From positions 2,175,001-2,239,000 of the forward strand of contig CP050293.1 in the NCBI GenBank assembly GCA_014189435.1: DNA of 64,000 nucleotides, written 5' to 3'. The first letter of the stretch is position 1. Every line of letters begins with the position of its first letter. The DNA is from Mesorhizobium loti (lineage in GTDB: Bacteria > Pseudomonadota > Alphaproteobacteria > Rhizobiales > Rhizobiaceae). Both the position numbers and the translations under genes were made by a program. Under the pieces are notes generated by a model. It was not told where the DNA came from. It saw only the letters and a program-made list of their open reading frames with translations, and searched no databases. Positions 9,559-21,618 of the stretch are shown here, piece after piece.

Positions 9559-10773
9559 ATGGCAAACGGCATCAAGACCAGGAAGATCCTGCTCGTATCG
9601 ACCGACGGGACCTTTGTGCAGGACACGCGAACCGCATTCGCCGCCTCCGAGATCATCCAGCTCTCTTCAGTGGAGAAGAACGTCACGGAGCTGCGCGGCG
9701 AGATCCAGGAAACCGACTTCGGCGCCATCATCGTCGACATGGATGCGGCTAGGCTGGAGGAGGTCGAGTCGCTGCAGCGCATCATGCGCCGGCTGGAGGA
9801 CAAGGTGCCGGTTGTCGTCGTCACGCAGGAGTTCAACGCGGCCGCGGTGCGCATCCTCGTGCAGCTCAAGGTCGCGGATTTCCTGGTCAAGCCGATCACC
9901 ACCGCCGATCTCGTGCGCTCCGTGGTGCGGGCGCTGCAAGGGCCCGGGCGCGAAGAAAACACCGAGTCGCAGATCTATACCTTCATGCCGGCCGCGGGCG
10001 GCGTCGGCACCACGACGCTGGCGCTGCAGACCGCTTTCCAGCTGCATCATTCGGTGACGCGCGGCGCCTCGACCTGCGTCGTCGACCTCAATTTCCAGCA
10101 GGGCGCCTGCGCCGAATATCTCGACCTCGAACCGCGCTTCGACATCACCGAAATCGAGAACCAGCCCGAGCGCCTCGACCGGCAACTGCTCGACGTGATG
10201 CTGTCCAAGCACGCCAGCGGGCTTTGTGTGCTGGCGGCGCCGACGCATCCCTCGGAAATGCGCTCGTTCAAGACCGATGTCGTGGTGCGCATGCTGGACC
10301 TGGTTTCGGCCTATTTCGACAATGTCGTCATCGACATGCCGCGCACCTGGTTTCCATGGACGGAGACGGTGCTGCTCGGTTCCAACAAGCTCTACATCGT
10401 CGCGGAAATGACGGTGCCGTGCCTGCGCCATACGCAGCGGCTGATCCAGGCGGTCTACGAGACCGCCGGCAAGGAAGTGAAGCCGAACGTCATCGTCAAT
10501 CGCTTCGAACAGAAGATGTTCGACAACGGCATCAAGCAGGCGGACGTCCAGGAAATCCTCGGCGAGCATTTCGTCGGTGGTATCGCCAACAACTACCGGC
10601 TGGTGCGCGAGGCGGTCGATCGCGGCGTGCCGTTGCACGAGATCGATCCGAACGCCAATGTCATCAACGATCTGAAGAAGATCATCCTGCCGGAGGAAGC
10701 GATCCCAACCCGGGCGAAATCACGCTCGCTGTTTGGCATGGGCCGTGGATTGTTGAAGAGGAAGGCCGGATGA
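9559..10773 (+). CDS. cpaE: Tad pilus localisation ATPase-like protein CpaE
   Basis: 404 residues with an N-terminal receiver-like domain (residues 8-125, with FGAIIVDMD) and a C-terminal ParA/MinD-type domain. The P-loop region near residue 144 reads AAGGVGTTTLALQ: the deviant Walker A lysine and the usual second lysine are absent (GGVGTTT instead of GGVGKTT). CpaE positions the Flp pilus machine at the pole in Caulobacter. The TGA stop overlaps the ATG of cpaF (ATGA), indicating translational coupling. Confidence 0.9.
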   Translation: MANGIKTRKILLVSTDGTFVQDTRTAFAASEIIQLSSVEKNVTELRGEIQETDFGAIIVDMDAARLEEVESLQRIMRRLEDKVPVVVVTQEFNAAAVRILVQLKVADFLVKPITTADLVRSVVRALQGPGREENTESQIYTFMPAAGGVGTTTLALQTAFQLHHSVTRGASTCVVDLNFQQGACAEYLDLEPRFDITEIENQPERLDRQLLDVMLSKHASGLCVLAAPTHPSEMRSFKTDVVVRMLDLVSAYFDNVVIDMPRTWFPWTETVLLGSNKLYIVAEMTVPCLRHTQRLIQAVYETAGKEVKPNVIVNRFEQKMFDNGIKQADVQEILGEHFVGGIANNYRLVREAVDRGVPLHEIDPNANVINDLKKIILPEEAIPTRAKSRSLFGMGRGLLKRKAG

Positions 10774-12191
10774 CCAGCCGCTTTTCCACCTTGCAGAACC
10801 GCGATGCGCGTCCGCAGCGCACTGCCGAGCTAATGCCGGTCGCCCATCATGCCGTCGTCATTCCGACGAACCGCAAGGCTTTGCCGGCAAAGCCGGAAGC
10901 GGCGCCGGCAAAGAATGCCAACAAGGTGCTTGACGCGCGCGTGCGCATCCATCGGCTGCTGCTCGAGGAGATCAATCTTGTCGCGCTGGAGCGTTTGCCC
11001 AAGGATGAGATGCGCCGGCAAGTGCATGATTTCGTGTCGGAAAAGACCAAGCAGGAGCGGATGGCGATCAACACCATCGAGCTTGATGCGCTGGTCGACG
11101 ACATCGTCGACGAGATGGTCGGTCTCGGTCCGCTCGAGCCGCTGCTCAAGGACCCCGACATCAACGACATCCTGATCAACGGCCACCTGAACTGCTTTGT
11201 CGAAAAGAAGGGCAAGCTGCAGCCGGTCCATATTCCGTTCAAGGACGAGGCGCATCTCTTGCGCATCGTCAACAAGATCGTTGCCGCGGTCGGCCGCCGC
11301 GTCGACGAATCGCAACCGATGGTCGATGCCCGCATGCTGGACGGCTCGCGTTTCAACGCTGCCATTCGTCCGGTTGCGGTTGACGGACCACTGGTGTCGA
11401 TCCGCAAATTCTCCAAGAACAAGCTCGGCCTGCACAAATTGGTCGAATTCGGCGCCATCACCCAGAACATGGCCGAAGTGCTGGCGGCGGCCGTGCATGC
11501 CCGCAAGACGACGATCATTTCGGGCGGCACCGGCACCGGCAAGACGACCATGCTCAATGCGCTGTCGGCCTTCATTCCGGAAGATGAGCGGCTGATCACC
11601 ATCGAGGACGCGGCCGAGCTGCAATTGCAGCAGCCGCATGTCGCGCGCATGGAAACGCGGCCGGCCAACATCGAAGGCCATGGCGAGCTGAAGCAGCGCG
11701 ACCTGGTCAAGAACGCGCTGCGCATGCGCCCCGATCGCGTCATTCTCGGCGAGTGCCGCGGCGAGGAAGCCTTCGACATGCTGCAGGCGATGAACACCGG
11801 TCACGAAGGGTCTATGGCGACCATCCATGCCAACACGCCGCGCGACGCCATCTCGCGGCTTGAGCAGATGCTTGGCATGACCGGCATGCCGATGACGGTG
11901 CAGTCGATCCGCAGCCAGATCGCCAGTGCGCTCGACCTGATCGTCCAGTTGACGCGCCTGTCCGACGGCAAGCGCAAGGTGACCAGCGTCGCCGAGGTGA
12001 CCGGCATGGAAGGCGATGTCATCCAGATGCAGGAGATCTTCCGCTTCGTGCGTACCGGCATGGAGGCCGACGGCAAGATCCTCGGCTATTACGAGGCGAC
12101 CGGCATCCGGCCGCGGTTCCTCGAGGATCTGCGCGCCATGGGCATCGAGTTCCCCGGGCGATATTTCGAACCCGGCCGGCCGCAGGAGTAG
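10770..12191 (+). CDS. cpaF: Tad pilus secretion ATPase CpaF/TadA
   Basis: 473 residues of the type II/IV secretion ATPase family. The Walker A box GGTGTGKTT is near residues 251-259, followed by the Asp box ITIEDAAELQL, Walker B (RPDRVILGECRGEEAFDMLQA) and the His box (GHEGSMATIHAN). An N-terminal helical region precedes the ATPase core. It powers assembly and probably retraction of Flp pili. The start at 10770 is fixed by the ATGA overlap with cpaE. Confidence 0.95.
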   Translation: MTSRFSTLQNRDARPQRTAELMPVAHHAVVIPTNRKALPAKPEAAPAKNANKVLDARVRIHRLLLEEINLVALERLPKDEMRRQVHDFVSEKTKQERMAINTIELDALVDDIVDEMVGLGPLEPLLKDPDINDILINGHLNCFVEKKGKLQPVHIPFKDEAHLLRIVNKIVAAVGRRVDESQPMVDARMLDGSRFNAAIRPVAVDGPLVSIRKFSKNKLGLHKLVEFGAITQNMAEVLAAAVHARKTTIISGGTGTGKTTMLNALSAFIPEDERLITIEDAAELQLQQPHVARMETRPANIEGHGELKQRDLVKNALRMRPDRVILGECRGEEAFDMLQAMNTGHEGSMATIHANTPRDAISRLEQMLGMTGMPMTVQSIRSQIASALDLIVQLTRLSDGKRKVTSVAEVTGMEGDVIQMQEIFRFVRTGMEADGKILGYYEATGIRPRFLEDLRAMGIEFPGRYFEPGRPQE

Positions 12192-12195
12192 CCAA

Positions 12196-13161
12196 GTGTT
12201 CGACGGGCTCAGCGCGATCTACGTCGTCTATGCCGCGGCTGCACTGACCGGCATCCTGATCGCCGAGGCCTGCTACCTGCTTTATGCCGGCCGCAGCGAC
12301 AAGCGCACCGCCATCAACCGGCGCATGAAGCTGCAGGAAAACAAGATCAGGCAGGAGCAGGTGCTCGTCCAGCTGCGCAAGGAGCGGGGCCTTGAGGCGG
12401 GTACGCCGCTGTTTTCGCCGGACCGATTCCGCGCTCTGCGAACCCAGTCGGGCATGATCATGCCGCTGTCGAAATTCCTGATGATCACCTGCGGCGTGGC
12501 ATTCGCCGCTGGTCTGGTCGCCATCTGGTACGGCTTGCCACCGCTGATGGGACTTGGGCTGTTTGTGGTGCTCGTGCCGGTGCTGCCGGTGCTGACGTTG
12601 CGTTTCAAGCGCAAGCGCCGGCTGAAGCGGTTCGGCATGCAGCTGCCGGAGGCCCTGGAACTGATCACGCGTGGCCTGAAGGCCGGCCATCCGGTGCCGG
12701 TGGCGATCGCCATGGTGGCGCGCGAGATGCCCGACCCGATCGGCACCGAGTTCGGCGTCATCGCCGACGAAGTGACCTATGGCTCCGATCTGGTTTCGGC
12801 GCTGAACTCGCTGTTCGACCGGGTCGGCCAGGAGGATCTGCCGCTGTTCGTCACCGCGGTCTCGATCCAGACCAGTTCGGGCGGCAATCTGCGCGAGATC
12901 CTCGACGGCCTGGCGCTGACGATCCGCGAGCGCGGCAAGCTGCGCCGCAAGGTGCGCGCCATCGCGACAGAGGGCCGGATGTCGGCTTACATCCTGACGG
13001 CGGTGCCGGCGTTGCTGTTTACCGCTATCATGGCGCTGATGCCGAGCTTCTATCGCGACGTCTGGGGTGAGCCGAAGACCTGGTACCTGCTTGGCGGGTC
13101 GATCACCTGGCTGATGCTGGGCAATTTTATGATGTTCAAAATGTCGAATTTCAAGTTCTGA
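12196..13161 (+). CDS. tadB: Tad pilus inner-membrane platform protein TadB
   Basis: 321 residues with a GspF/T2SSF domain: an N-terminal membrane helix, a helix pair around residues 90-135, the cytoplasmic domain (QLPEALELITRGLKAGHPVPVAI... QTSSGGNLREILDGLALTIRER) and two C-terminal helices. TadB with TadC forms the inner-membrane platform engaged by CpaF. GTG start 4 bp after the cpaF stop; tadC follows after 1 bp. Confidence 0.93.
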   Translation: MFDGLSAIYVVYAAAALTGILIAEACYLLYAGRSDKRTAINRRMKLQENKIRQEQVLVQLRKERGLEAGTPLFSPDRFRALRTQSGMIMPLSKFLMITCGVAFAAGLVAIWYGLPPLMGLGLFVVLVPVLPVLTLRFKRKRRLKRFGMQLPEALELITRGLKAGHPVPVAIAMVAREMPDPIGTEFGVIADEVTYGSDLVSALNSLFDRVGQEDLPLFVTAVSIQTSSGGNLREILDGLALTIRERGKLRRKVRAIATEGRMSAYILTAVPALLFTAIMALMPSFYRDVWGEPKTWYLLGGSITWLMLGNFMMFKMSNFKF

Positions 13162-13162
13162 C

Positions 13163-14125
13163 ATGCAGGGTTTCATCGAATTCCTCGCCTCGCTCGCGCC
13201 GACCTCGTTGATGCCGGTGGCCATTCTGCTGCTGGCTGCGGGCGCTGCCGCTGTTGCATGGCCGATGATGGCGGCGAAGGGCGATCGCAATGAGGTCATG
13301 CGCCGGCTCAGGGTCGACAACGGTCCGGTGGCCGCAAAGCCCGAGCCGGTGCAGAAGAAGAATACCGGCGTCGTGCGCGAGAAGGCGGTGAAGCGGGCCC
13401 AGGAATTCTACGCCAAGAGCGATCCGGAAAATGTCGCCCGGCTGCGCATGAAGCTCATCCAGGCGGGATATATGGAGCCGCGCGCTGTCGGCATGTTCTT
13501 CCTGATCCGCTTCACCGCGATGATCGGCACGGCAATCGGCGTGTTTGTGCTCAACCGGTGGATGGCCAGCCCGGACGCGACGATGGCCAGCCGCTGGACA
13601 TTCGTCATCCTGTCGGGAGCGGCCGGCTATTTCCTGCCCGGCCTCGTGCTGAGCCAGAAAGTGCGGGAACGCAGGCGTGAATACCGCAACGGCTTTCCCG
13701 ATTTCATGGACCTGATGATCGTCTGCTCGGACGCCGGCATGAGCATGGAGGCCGGCATCGAGCGCGTCTCGAAGGAACTCGCCAAGACCTATCCGGCGCT
13801 GAGCCAGAACCTGCAGCTGGTGTCGCTGGAGCTGCGGGCCGGGCGCAGCCTTGACGATGCGCTGAAGGCGCTCGCCGACCGCCTCAGCCTGGACGAGGTG
13901 CGCTCCTTCGCCACGCTGCTGCAACAGTCCAAGGAACTCGGCACCAGCCTGTCAGGAGCGCTGCGCGTCTTTTCCGACGACATGCGCCACAAGCGCATGT
14001 CGCTCGCCGAGGAAAAGGCGCACGCCCTGCCGGCCAAGATGTCGGTGCCGGTGGTGGTGTGCATCCTGCCGGTGGTGTTGATGATTGCGGCGATTCCAGT
14101 CATCGTCAAAATGACGGCGCACTAG
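13163..14125 (+). CDS. tadC: Tad pilus inner-membrane platform protein TadC
   Basis: 320 residues, the second GspF-like platform subunit. Membrane helices lie near residues 10-35, 110-165 and 295-318, with the T2SSF core (FPDFMDLMIVCSDAGMSMEAG ... LRVFSDDMRHKRMSLAEEKA) between them. It immediately follows tadB. Paralogous to TadB and normally forms a heteromer with it. Confidence 0.93.
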   Translation: MQGFIEFLASLAPTSLMPVAILLLAAGAAAVAWPMMAAKGDRNEVMRRLRVDNGPVAAKPEPVQKKNTGVVREKAVKRAQEFYAKSDPENVARLRMKLIQAGYMEPRAVGMFFLIRFTAMIGTAIGVFVLNRWMASPDATMASRWTFVILSGAAGYFLPGLVLSQKVRERRREYRNGFPDFMDLMIVCSDAGMSMEAGIERVSKELAKTYPALSQNLQLVSLELRAGRSLDDALKALADRLSLDEVRSFATLLQQSKELGTSLSGALRVFSDDMRHKRMSLAEEKAHALPAKMSVPVVVCILPVVLMIAAIPVIVKMTAH

Positions 14126-14212
14126 CGAGCGCCCCACGAAAGCCCCAACGAGGGGCTGACAACCCATTGTTCTGCATCCTGCCCGAACTCGGCCCTATAA
14201 CGTGAGAAGCCC

Positions 14213-15046
14213 ATGCGAATGCTGTTGCGCATCCTCTTTCTCGGCTTCGCTGCGGCCAGTTTGTCGCCCGCCTGGGCTGCGGCCAGCGATTGCGGCGATG
14301 CTGCCGCCTTGGTGCAGCAGGCCTATCCCAAGGCTCGAAAGAGCGCCGACGGCGCCTCGTTCACGCTTGAGCCTCACACCAGCATCGCCCTGACGCACTC
14401 GGACTATGACCCGCCTGGGCTGGTGTGCAAGATCTGGCCCGCTCACGACAACCTGCTGTTGGTCGCAGTGCCTTTGATCGACAGCGCCCAATCCGTCGAA
14501 GGCCAGCATGTTGGCGATATCGAGCTTCTGGTCGTCGACAGGAAGAGCCAGCAGGTGCGCCAGCGCCTGCTGCAGCCCGGGCTGATGAGCGACGATGCCA
14601 TCGCCATCCGCGGCATCGAATTCGATACCGGCCGTTATGGGCTGGCGCCCAAAGTCACGGCCTTTGGCCTGCGCATCGACATGGCAAATCATTCGCAGGT
14701 CAATCCCTTCAGTCAAACCGGCCTGCGGCTCTATGCCCTCGACGACGATGCCCTGCGGATGGTGCTCGACGGCCTCGTCGTGGCCGGCAATGGCGGTGAA
14801 GGCGATAGCAATTGCGCCGGATCCTTTCATTCCAGCCAGGTCAGCCTGGCGATGAGCCGGGCGAGTCACCACGACTATCACGACATCACCGCGGTCGAGC
14901 GGACCGATACCGACGAACCTTCTGTCGACAAGGATGGCGAGTGCCAATCCCACCCCGGCAAGTCTGTGACGCGGACCTATCGGCTGCGCTATGACGGCAG
15001 CCGCTATCCGGTTCCGGAGCCGCTCAAGGCGCTGGGGCCGCCGTGA
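14213..15046 (+). CDS. Secreted protein of unknown function in the tad locus
   Basis: 277 residues with a clear signal peptide (MRMLLRILFLGFAAASLSPAWAAA). The mature part contains EPHTSIALTHSDYDPPGLVCKIWPAHDNLLLVAVPL, then a beta-rich region and paired cysteines (for example DSNCAGSFH, KDGECQSH). No known catalytic motif was recognised. It lies between tadC and the TadD-like lipoprotein gene on the same strand, 87 bp after tadC, so it may belong to the pilus operon, but it could also be an unrelated insertion. Confidence 0.7.
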   Translation: MRMLLRILFLGFAAASLSPAWAAASDCGDAAALVQQAYPKARKSADGASFTLEPHTSIALTHSDYDPPGLVCKIWPAHDNLLLVAVPLIDSAQSVEGQHVGDIELLVVDRKSQQVRQRLLQPGLMSDDAIAIRGIEFDTGRYGLAPKVTAFGLRIDMANHSQVNPFSQTGLRLYALDDDALRMVLDGLVVAGNGGEGDSNCAGSFHSSQVSLAMSRASHHDYHDITAVERTDTDEPSVDKDGECQSHPGKSVTRTYRLRYDGSRYPVPEPLKALGPP

Positions 15047-15134
15047 AAACGCAGCTGGCATCCGTGGTTAATGGCTGGTGTGCCCGAAACCAAATTTTGG
15101 TGACGTTTCGGCACCAAAGTTTAAGCGTCGCTGA

Positions 15135-15140
15135 TATAAT
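15135..15140 (+). promoter_or_regulatory. Possible -10 element upstream of the TadD-like gene
   Basis: A perfect TATAAT hexamer lies 48 bp upstream of the lipoprotein start. The -35 region at 17-bp spacing (CACCAA) is poor, so this is only a candidate promoter that would allow the gene to be expressed separately from the tad run. Confidence 0.3.
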
Positions 15141-15187
15141 GTGTCTCCTGAAGAACGACCCGGCAAATCGGGCGATGAGGCAGGGGC

Positions 15188-15658
15188 ATGCGTCACAGTA
15201 AGTTCACGGCAATGGCCGCGCTGGCGGCCGTCTTGATGATGTCTGGCTGTACGTCGAGTGGCGTCGACACGACCAAGACCACCGCTATCCAACCGGCGGC
15301 AAAAGACATCGACACCTCCGATCTGGCGCAAGGCAAGGCGCAGTTTCGCGACGCCAATTACGGCCTCGCCGAAAAGCACTTTCGCAAGGCCGTCGAGTTG
15401 AAGGCCGACAATGCGGAGGCCTGGATGGGGCTCGCTGCTTCCTATGACGAACTCGGCCGCTTCGACTTCGCCGACCGTGCCTACGGCCAGCTTTTGAAAG
15501 TCGCCGGCCGCAAGCCGCAGATCGTCAACAACATGGGCTATTCGCAACTGCTGCGCGGCAATCGCAAGAAGGCCAAGGCGCTGCTGCTCGAAGCGAAGGC
15601 CGGCATGGCCGATCCTACTGTCGTCAACGCCAACCTCGCTCTCTTGAACAAGGGTTGA
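15188..15658 (+). CDS. tadD: TadD-like TPR lipoprotein
   Basis: 156 residues with a lipoprotein signal (AALAAVLMMSGC; lipidation at the Cys near residue 21) followed by three tetratricopeptide-like repeats, e.g. AQFRDANYGLAEKHFRKAVELKADN and AWMGLAASYDELGRFDFADRAY. TadD proteins are outer-membrane lipoproteins needed for Flp pilus biogenesis. Position right after the tad block supports this name. The gene is about 140 bp from the preceding secreted protein gene and may have its own promoter. Confidence 0.8.
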   Translation: MRHSKFTAMAALAAVLMMSGCTSSGVDTTKTTAIQPAAKDIDTSDLAQGKAQFRDANYGLAEKHFRKAVELKADNAEAWMGLAASYDELGRFDFADRAYGQLLKVAGRKPQIVNNMGYSQLLRGNRKKAKALLLEAKAGMADPTVVNANLALLNKG

Positions 15659-15822
15659 TCCGGTCGTTGCGTCCCAGGTCCGGTTTCGGGACATGAGGCA
15701 TCGACGCTTTGTAAACCCTATCGGCAGGTTGCGTCGAAAGATCGGCGGAAAACCATGTCTGAGGGCTGCCGCTGACCTAGAATACGGCGTAACCGCCGAC
15801 GCTCGAGAGGCCCTTGCCCGAT

Positions 15823-16998
15823 ATGCTGGACTTCAGTTCGCTCCTGCTCGCAGCCGCGCTGTCGGGCATCTGCCTCAGCGTCACCATGTTTGCGATCTGG
15901 TTCACCGCGCCCAAGGCAGGCTTCGTGCTGACGGTGGCGTGCGGCATTCTGGTGCTGGTCGCGCATGTGATCCTGTTCTGGCGATACACCAAGGATCCCG
16001 ATCCGCTGCTCTGTCAGATCGTGCTTGCGCTGCTCACCCTAGGGTTTCTGATCCTCTGCGTGTCGGCCATGCAATATCTGGGCGTGCACGGCTACAGACG
16101 CGCCATTGCACCGGCGCTTGCCGCCATGGCCATCTGTGCCGCCGTGACCTTTCTGGGCCTTGATGGCGTCGGCTTCATCATCACCTACACCACGGTGACG
16201 GCGCTGCTGTCGGCGATCGGTATCATGTTCTGGATCAACGGCAGTCACGATCGCCGCATCCTGCTGGTGGTTTCGTTTCTGAGCGGCACCTGCGCGGTGT
16301 CGTTCGCGCTCTGCGGCGTGGTTCTGCTGAGCAAGGGGCAATGGACGCTCGCGGTCGCGCCCGACAACTGGGCCGAACGACTGAATTCCGTCGTGGCGGT
16401 GGCCTGCATGACCGGGCTCGGCGCATTGACGCTCTCCCTCCACCATCTGCAGGCGCAGATCGAGCTGAAGGCGGAGACCATGACCGACCCACTCACGGGG
16501 TTGATGAACCGGCGAGGGCTGATGTCGCTCTACGGCGAGCGGAGTTTCGGTCCGTTCATGTCCATCGTGATGTTCGACCTCGACCACTTCAAGCGGACGA
16601 ACGATGTCTATGGTCACCCGGTCGGGGATCAGGTTTTGTGCCGTTTTGCTGCTGTCATCAAGAGATACGCCAGGACCGGCGTCGACGCCTTTCGCCTGGG
16701 CGGCGAGGAGTTCGCAATCGTCATGTCGCGGATGACGGACGAAAAGGCCTACGATCTCGCCAGCAAGATCGGCGTTGCCTTCGGCACCGAAATTGTTGCC
16801 ACTCAGCTCGGCAAGTTGCGCAGCACGGTTAGCGGCGGCATCGGCTTTGGCGAGGCAAGCGGCAGCAGCCTGGACAACGTGCTCGCCGAGGCCGACGCGG
16901 CGCTCTATGCCGCCAAACGCGCCGGACGAAATTGCGTCATCAGCCGCAAAAGAATGAGCAAGGCCGACCCGGTCGAGCCGGCCTTGCGCTCAGCGTAG
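15823..16998 (+). CDS. Membrane-bound diguanylate cyclase (GGDEF)
   Basis: 391 residues: six or more transmembrane helices in residues 1-205 (no recognised sensor domain), then a GGDEF domain (DPLTGLMNRRGL ... FDLDHFKRTNDVYGHPVGDQ ... FRLGGEEFAIVMS). The active-site GGEEF is intact, so c-di-GMP synthesis is expected. The inhibitory RxxD I-site is not in register (RTGVD four residues before FRLGG), suggesting weak product inhibition. I prefer ATG 15823; a TTG nine bases earlier is possible but too close to the GAGAGG. Convergent with gcvP. Confidence 0.88.
   Translation: MLDFSSLLLAAALSGICLSVTMFAIWFTAPKAGFVLTVACGILVLVAHVILFWRYTKDPDPLLCQIVLALLTLGFLILCVSAMQYLGVHGYRRAIAPALAAMAICAAVTFLGLDGVGFIITYTTVTALLSAIGIMFWINGSHDRRILLVVSFLSGTCAVSFALCGVVLLSKGQWTLAVAPDNWAERLNSVVAVACMTGLGALTLSLHHLQAQIELKAETMTDPLTGLMNRRGLMSLYGERSFGPFMSIVMFDLDHFKRTNDVYGHPVGDQVLCRFAAVIKRYARTGVDAFRLGGEEFAIVMSRMTDEKAYDLASKIGVAFGTEIVATQLGKLRSTVSGGIGFGEASGSSLDNVLAEADAALYAAKRAGRNCVISRKRMSKADPVEPALRSA
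16958..16987 (-). terminator. Probable terminator for gcvTHP inside the diguanylate cyclase 3' end
   Basis: GCAAGGCCG (16958-16966) and CGGCCTTGC (16979-16987) form a perfect 9-bp stem with a 12-nt loop. Read on the minus strand, downstream of gcvP, it is followed by TCATTCTTTT, a moderate U-tract. It lies within the last codons of the convergent gene. Confidence 0.4.
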
Positions 16999-17007
16999 TC
17001 TGAGAGT

Positions 17008-19818
<2,811 letters not shown>

Positions 19819-19835
19819 GTCAATCCGTCCTGATA

Positions 19836-20204
19836 TCAGCCGATATGGGCTTTGTAGGCGGCCTCATCCATGAGGCCCGCGAGCTGGCTTGCGTCGGCAA
19901 GCTTCATCTTCCACAGCCAGCCGGCCCCGGTTGCCGCCGAATTGACCAGCGACGGGTCCGACGACAGCGTGCCGTTGGCTTCGGTGATCTCGCCATCGAC
20001 CGGCGCGTAGACATCGGAAGCCGCCTTGACGGATTCGACCACGACGGCGGTATCGCCCTTGGTCAATTTCTTTCCGGTCTCCGGCAGTTCGACGAAGACG
20101 AGGTCACCGAGCTGCTCTTGGGCATAGTCGGTGATGCCGACGGTGGCGATGCCACCCTCGACGCGGAGCCATTCGTGATCTGATGTGAAATAGGTCGTTG
20201 CCAT
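19836..20204 (-). CDS. gcvH: Glycine cleavage system H protein
   Basis: 122 residues beginning [18 protein letters not shown]. The lipoylated lysine is in [16 protein letters not shown]. It shuttles the aminomethyl and dihydrolipoyl groups between P, T and L proteins. ATG 20204 has AAAGGA eight bases upstream; an alternative ATG at 20213 overlaps the gcvT stop as ATGA and would add three residues. Either way translation is coupled to gcvT. Confidence 0.95.
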   Translation of the reverse strand: MATTYFTSDHEWLRVEGGIATVGITDYAQEQLGDLVFVELPETGKKLTKGDTAVVVESVKAASDVYAPVDGEITEANGTLSSDPSLVNSAATGAGWLWKMKLADASQLAGLMDEAAYKAHIG

Positions 20205-20209
20205 TGAGA

Positions 20210-21310
20210 TCATCCTTTGCGGTAGCGATGTGGTGTGAAGGGCAGGGAGCTGATGTCGACTGGGATTTTCGTGCCTCGCACATCGGCGAAGACCCGTATT
20301 CCTGGCTTGGCCAGCGGTGCCGCGACATAGCCCATGGCGACCGGATGGCCGGCCGAGGGGCCGAAGCCGCCCGACGTGACATGGCCGGCGGGATTGCCGT
20401 CGGCATCAAAGAGCGCGGCACCGGCGCGCACCGGCTGGCGGCCTTCCGGCTTCAGCCCGACGCGCTTTTGCGCAGGGCCTCGTTCCACGGCGGCGCGGAG
20501 CGCGTCGGCGCCGATGAAAGCACCGGAAGCGCGAACGTCCTTCGGGATGGCCCACATCAAGGCGGCGCTGGCCGGATCGATCTCCGGCGTGATGTCCTGA
20601 CCATGCAGGCAGAGCCCTGCCTCCAGCCGCAGGCTGTCGCGGGCGGCCAGTCCGATCCACAGCACGCGTTCATCGCCGAGCAGCTTCGCGACGAGATCGC
20701 GCGCATCGGCCTCCGGCAGGCCGATTTCGAAACCGTCCTCGCCTGTATAGCCTGAGCGGCTCATGAACCAGTTCTTGCGCGGTTCGACCCCGTGCATGAA
20801 CAGCAGCGAACCGGTCTCGATGCCGGCGCGGGAAAGAGCAGCCCAGGCCTCAGGACCCTGGATGGCGAGGAAGACGCGGTCGAGCGGCTCGACCCTGGCG
20901 TCGAAATCAGCGGCAAGCGCACGCAAATGCTTTTCGTCGGCCACGGCGTTGCCGGCATTGGCGACCACCATGAACCTGATATCGCCAAGCCTGGTGACGA
21001 TCAGATCGTCCAGAATGCCGCCTGCTTCATTGAGGAAGAAGGACAGTTTGGAATGCGAGATCTCGAGCGCGCCGGCATCCAGTGGGCAAGCGCGGTTGAG
21101 CAGCGAAACCGCCTCGGGTCCGCTCACCTCGAACAATTTCATATGCGAGATGTCGAACAGGCCGGCCTGCTCGCGGGTGCGAAGGTGTTCCTTCATGACG
21201 CCGGCCGGATAGGTCAGCGGCATCGACCAGCCGGCAAAGGCGCCAAAGCGCGCACCGGCGGCCATGTGGATATCTTCGAGAGGAAGGTGTTTTGTGTCGT
21301 CGCCCGTCAT
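20210..21310 (-). CDS. gcvT: Aminomethyltransferase, T protein
   Basis: 366 residues with the T-protein landmarks [15 protein letters not shown], the folate-binding region and [15 protein letters not shown]. It releases ammonia and transfers the methylene group to tetrahydrofolate. First gene of the operon; about 60 bp separate its start from the second aptamer of the glycine riboswitch. Its stop overlaps the gcvH start region. Confidence 0.96.
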   Translation of the reverse strand: MTGDDTKHLPLEDIHMAAGARFGAFAGWSMPLTYPAGVMKEHLRTREQAGLFDISHMKLFEVSGPEAVSLLNRACPLDAGALEISHSKLSFFLNEAGGILDDLIVTRLGDIRFMVVANAGNAVADEKHLRALAADFDARVEPLDRVFLAIQGPEAWAALSRAGIETGSLLFMHGVEPRKNWFMSRSGYTGEDGFEIGLPEADARDLVAKLLGDERVLWIGLAARDSLRLEAGLCLHGQDITPEIDPASAALMWAIPKDVRASGAFIGADALRAAVERGPAQKRVGLKPEGRQPVRAGAALFDADGNPAGHVTSGGFGPSAGHPVAMGYVAAPLAKPGIRVFADVRGTKIPVDISSLPFTPHRYRKG

Positions 21311-21367
21311 GTCGTCTCCAGAGTCGCACGCAATCGGTCGCGAATGGCGACCAGTCCGTGCCCCTCT

Positions 21368-21542
21368 GTCTGAAGCCTGAGAGACTCGCGCAACCGGAAC
21401 TCTGTCAGCGGCGCTTACACCTTCGGCGCGGGGGCAAGCCCCGACTTTCCAGAGTGTCTTTCCCGTCTACGGTTCTTTTGCCTGAGAGATTTCGGGCGAT
21501 TTCCCCTTCGGCGGCAGCTTTCGCTGCTCTCTCCCGCAAACA
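21368..21542 (-). promoter_or_regulatory. Tandem glycine riboswitch upstream of gcvT
   Basis: On the minus strand two glycine aptamer-like segments follow one another. The first runs from GCGGGAGAG (about 21532-21540) through CCGAAGGGG to CTCTCAGGC (21480-21488). The second contains GCGCCGAAGG and ends at CTCTCAGG (21376-21383). The CCGAAGG and CTCTCAGG elements are conserved in the gcvT-class glycine riboswitch. The pair lies directly upstream of gcvT, where a tandem ON-switch activates glycine cleavage when glycine is abundant. Exact ends and the expression platform before 21310 were not resolved. Confidence 0.88.
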
Positions 21543-21545
21543 GGT

Positions 21546-21566
21546 AGGACTCAGACCCTGAGTCCT
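21546..21566. repeat. Perfect inverted repeat just upstream of the glycine riboswitch
   Basis: The arms AGGACTCA and TGAGTCCT are exact reverse complements separated by five bases. The repeat abuts the 5' side of aptamer 1 on the minus strand. It could be an operator at the gcv promoter or a leader hairpin. Confidence 0.7.
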
Positions 21567-21618
21567 CGACGCGCCATCCATAGCTTGTGCGCGACGGCTT
21601 GTCACCTGTCAGCGACAT

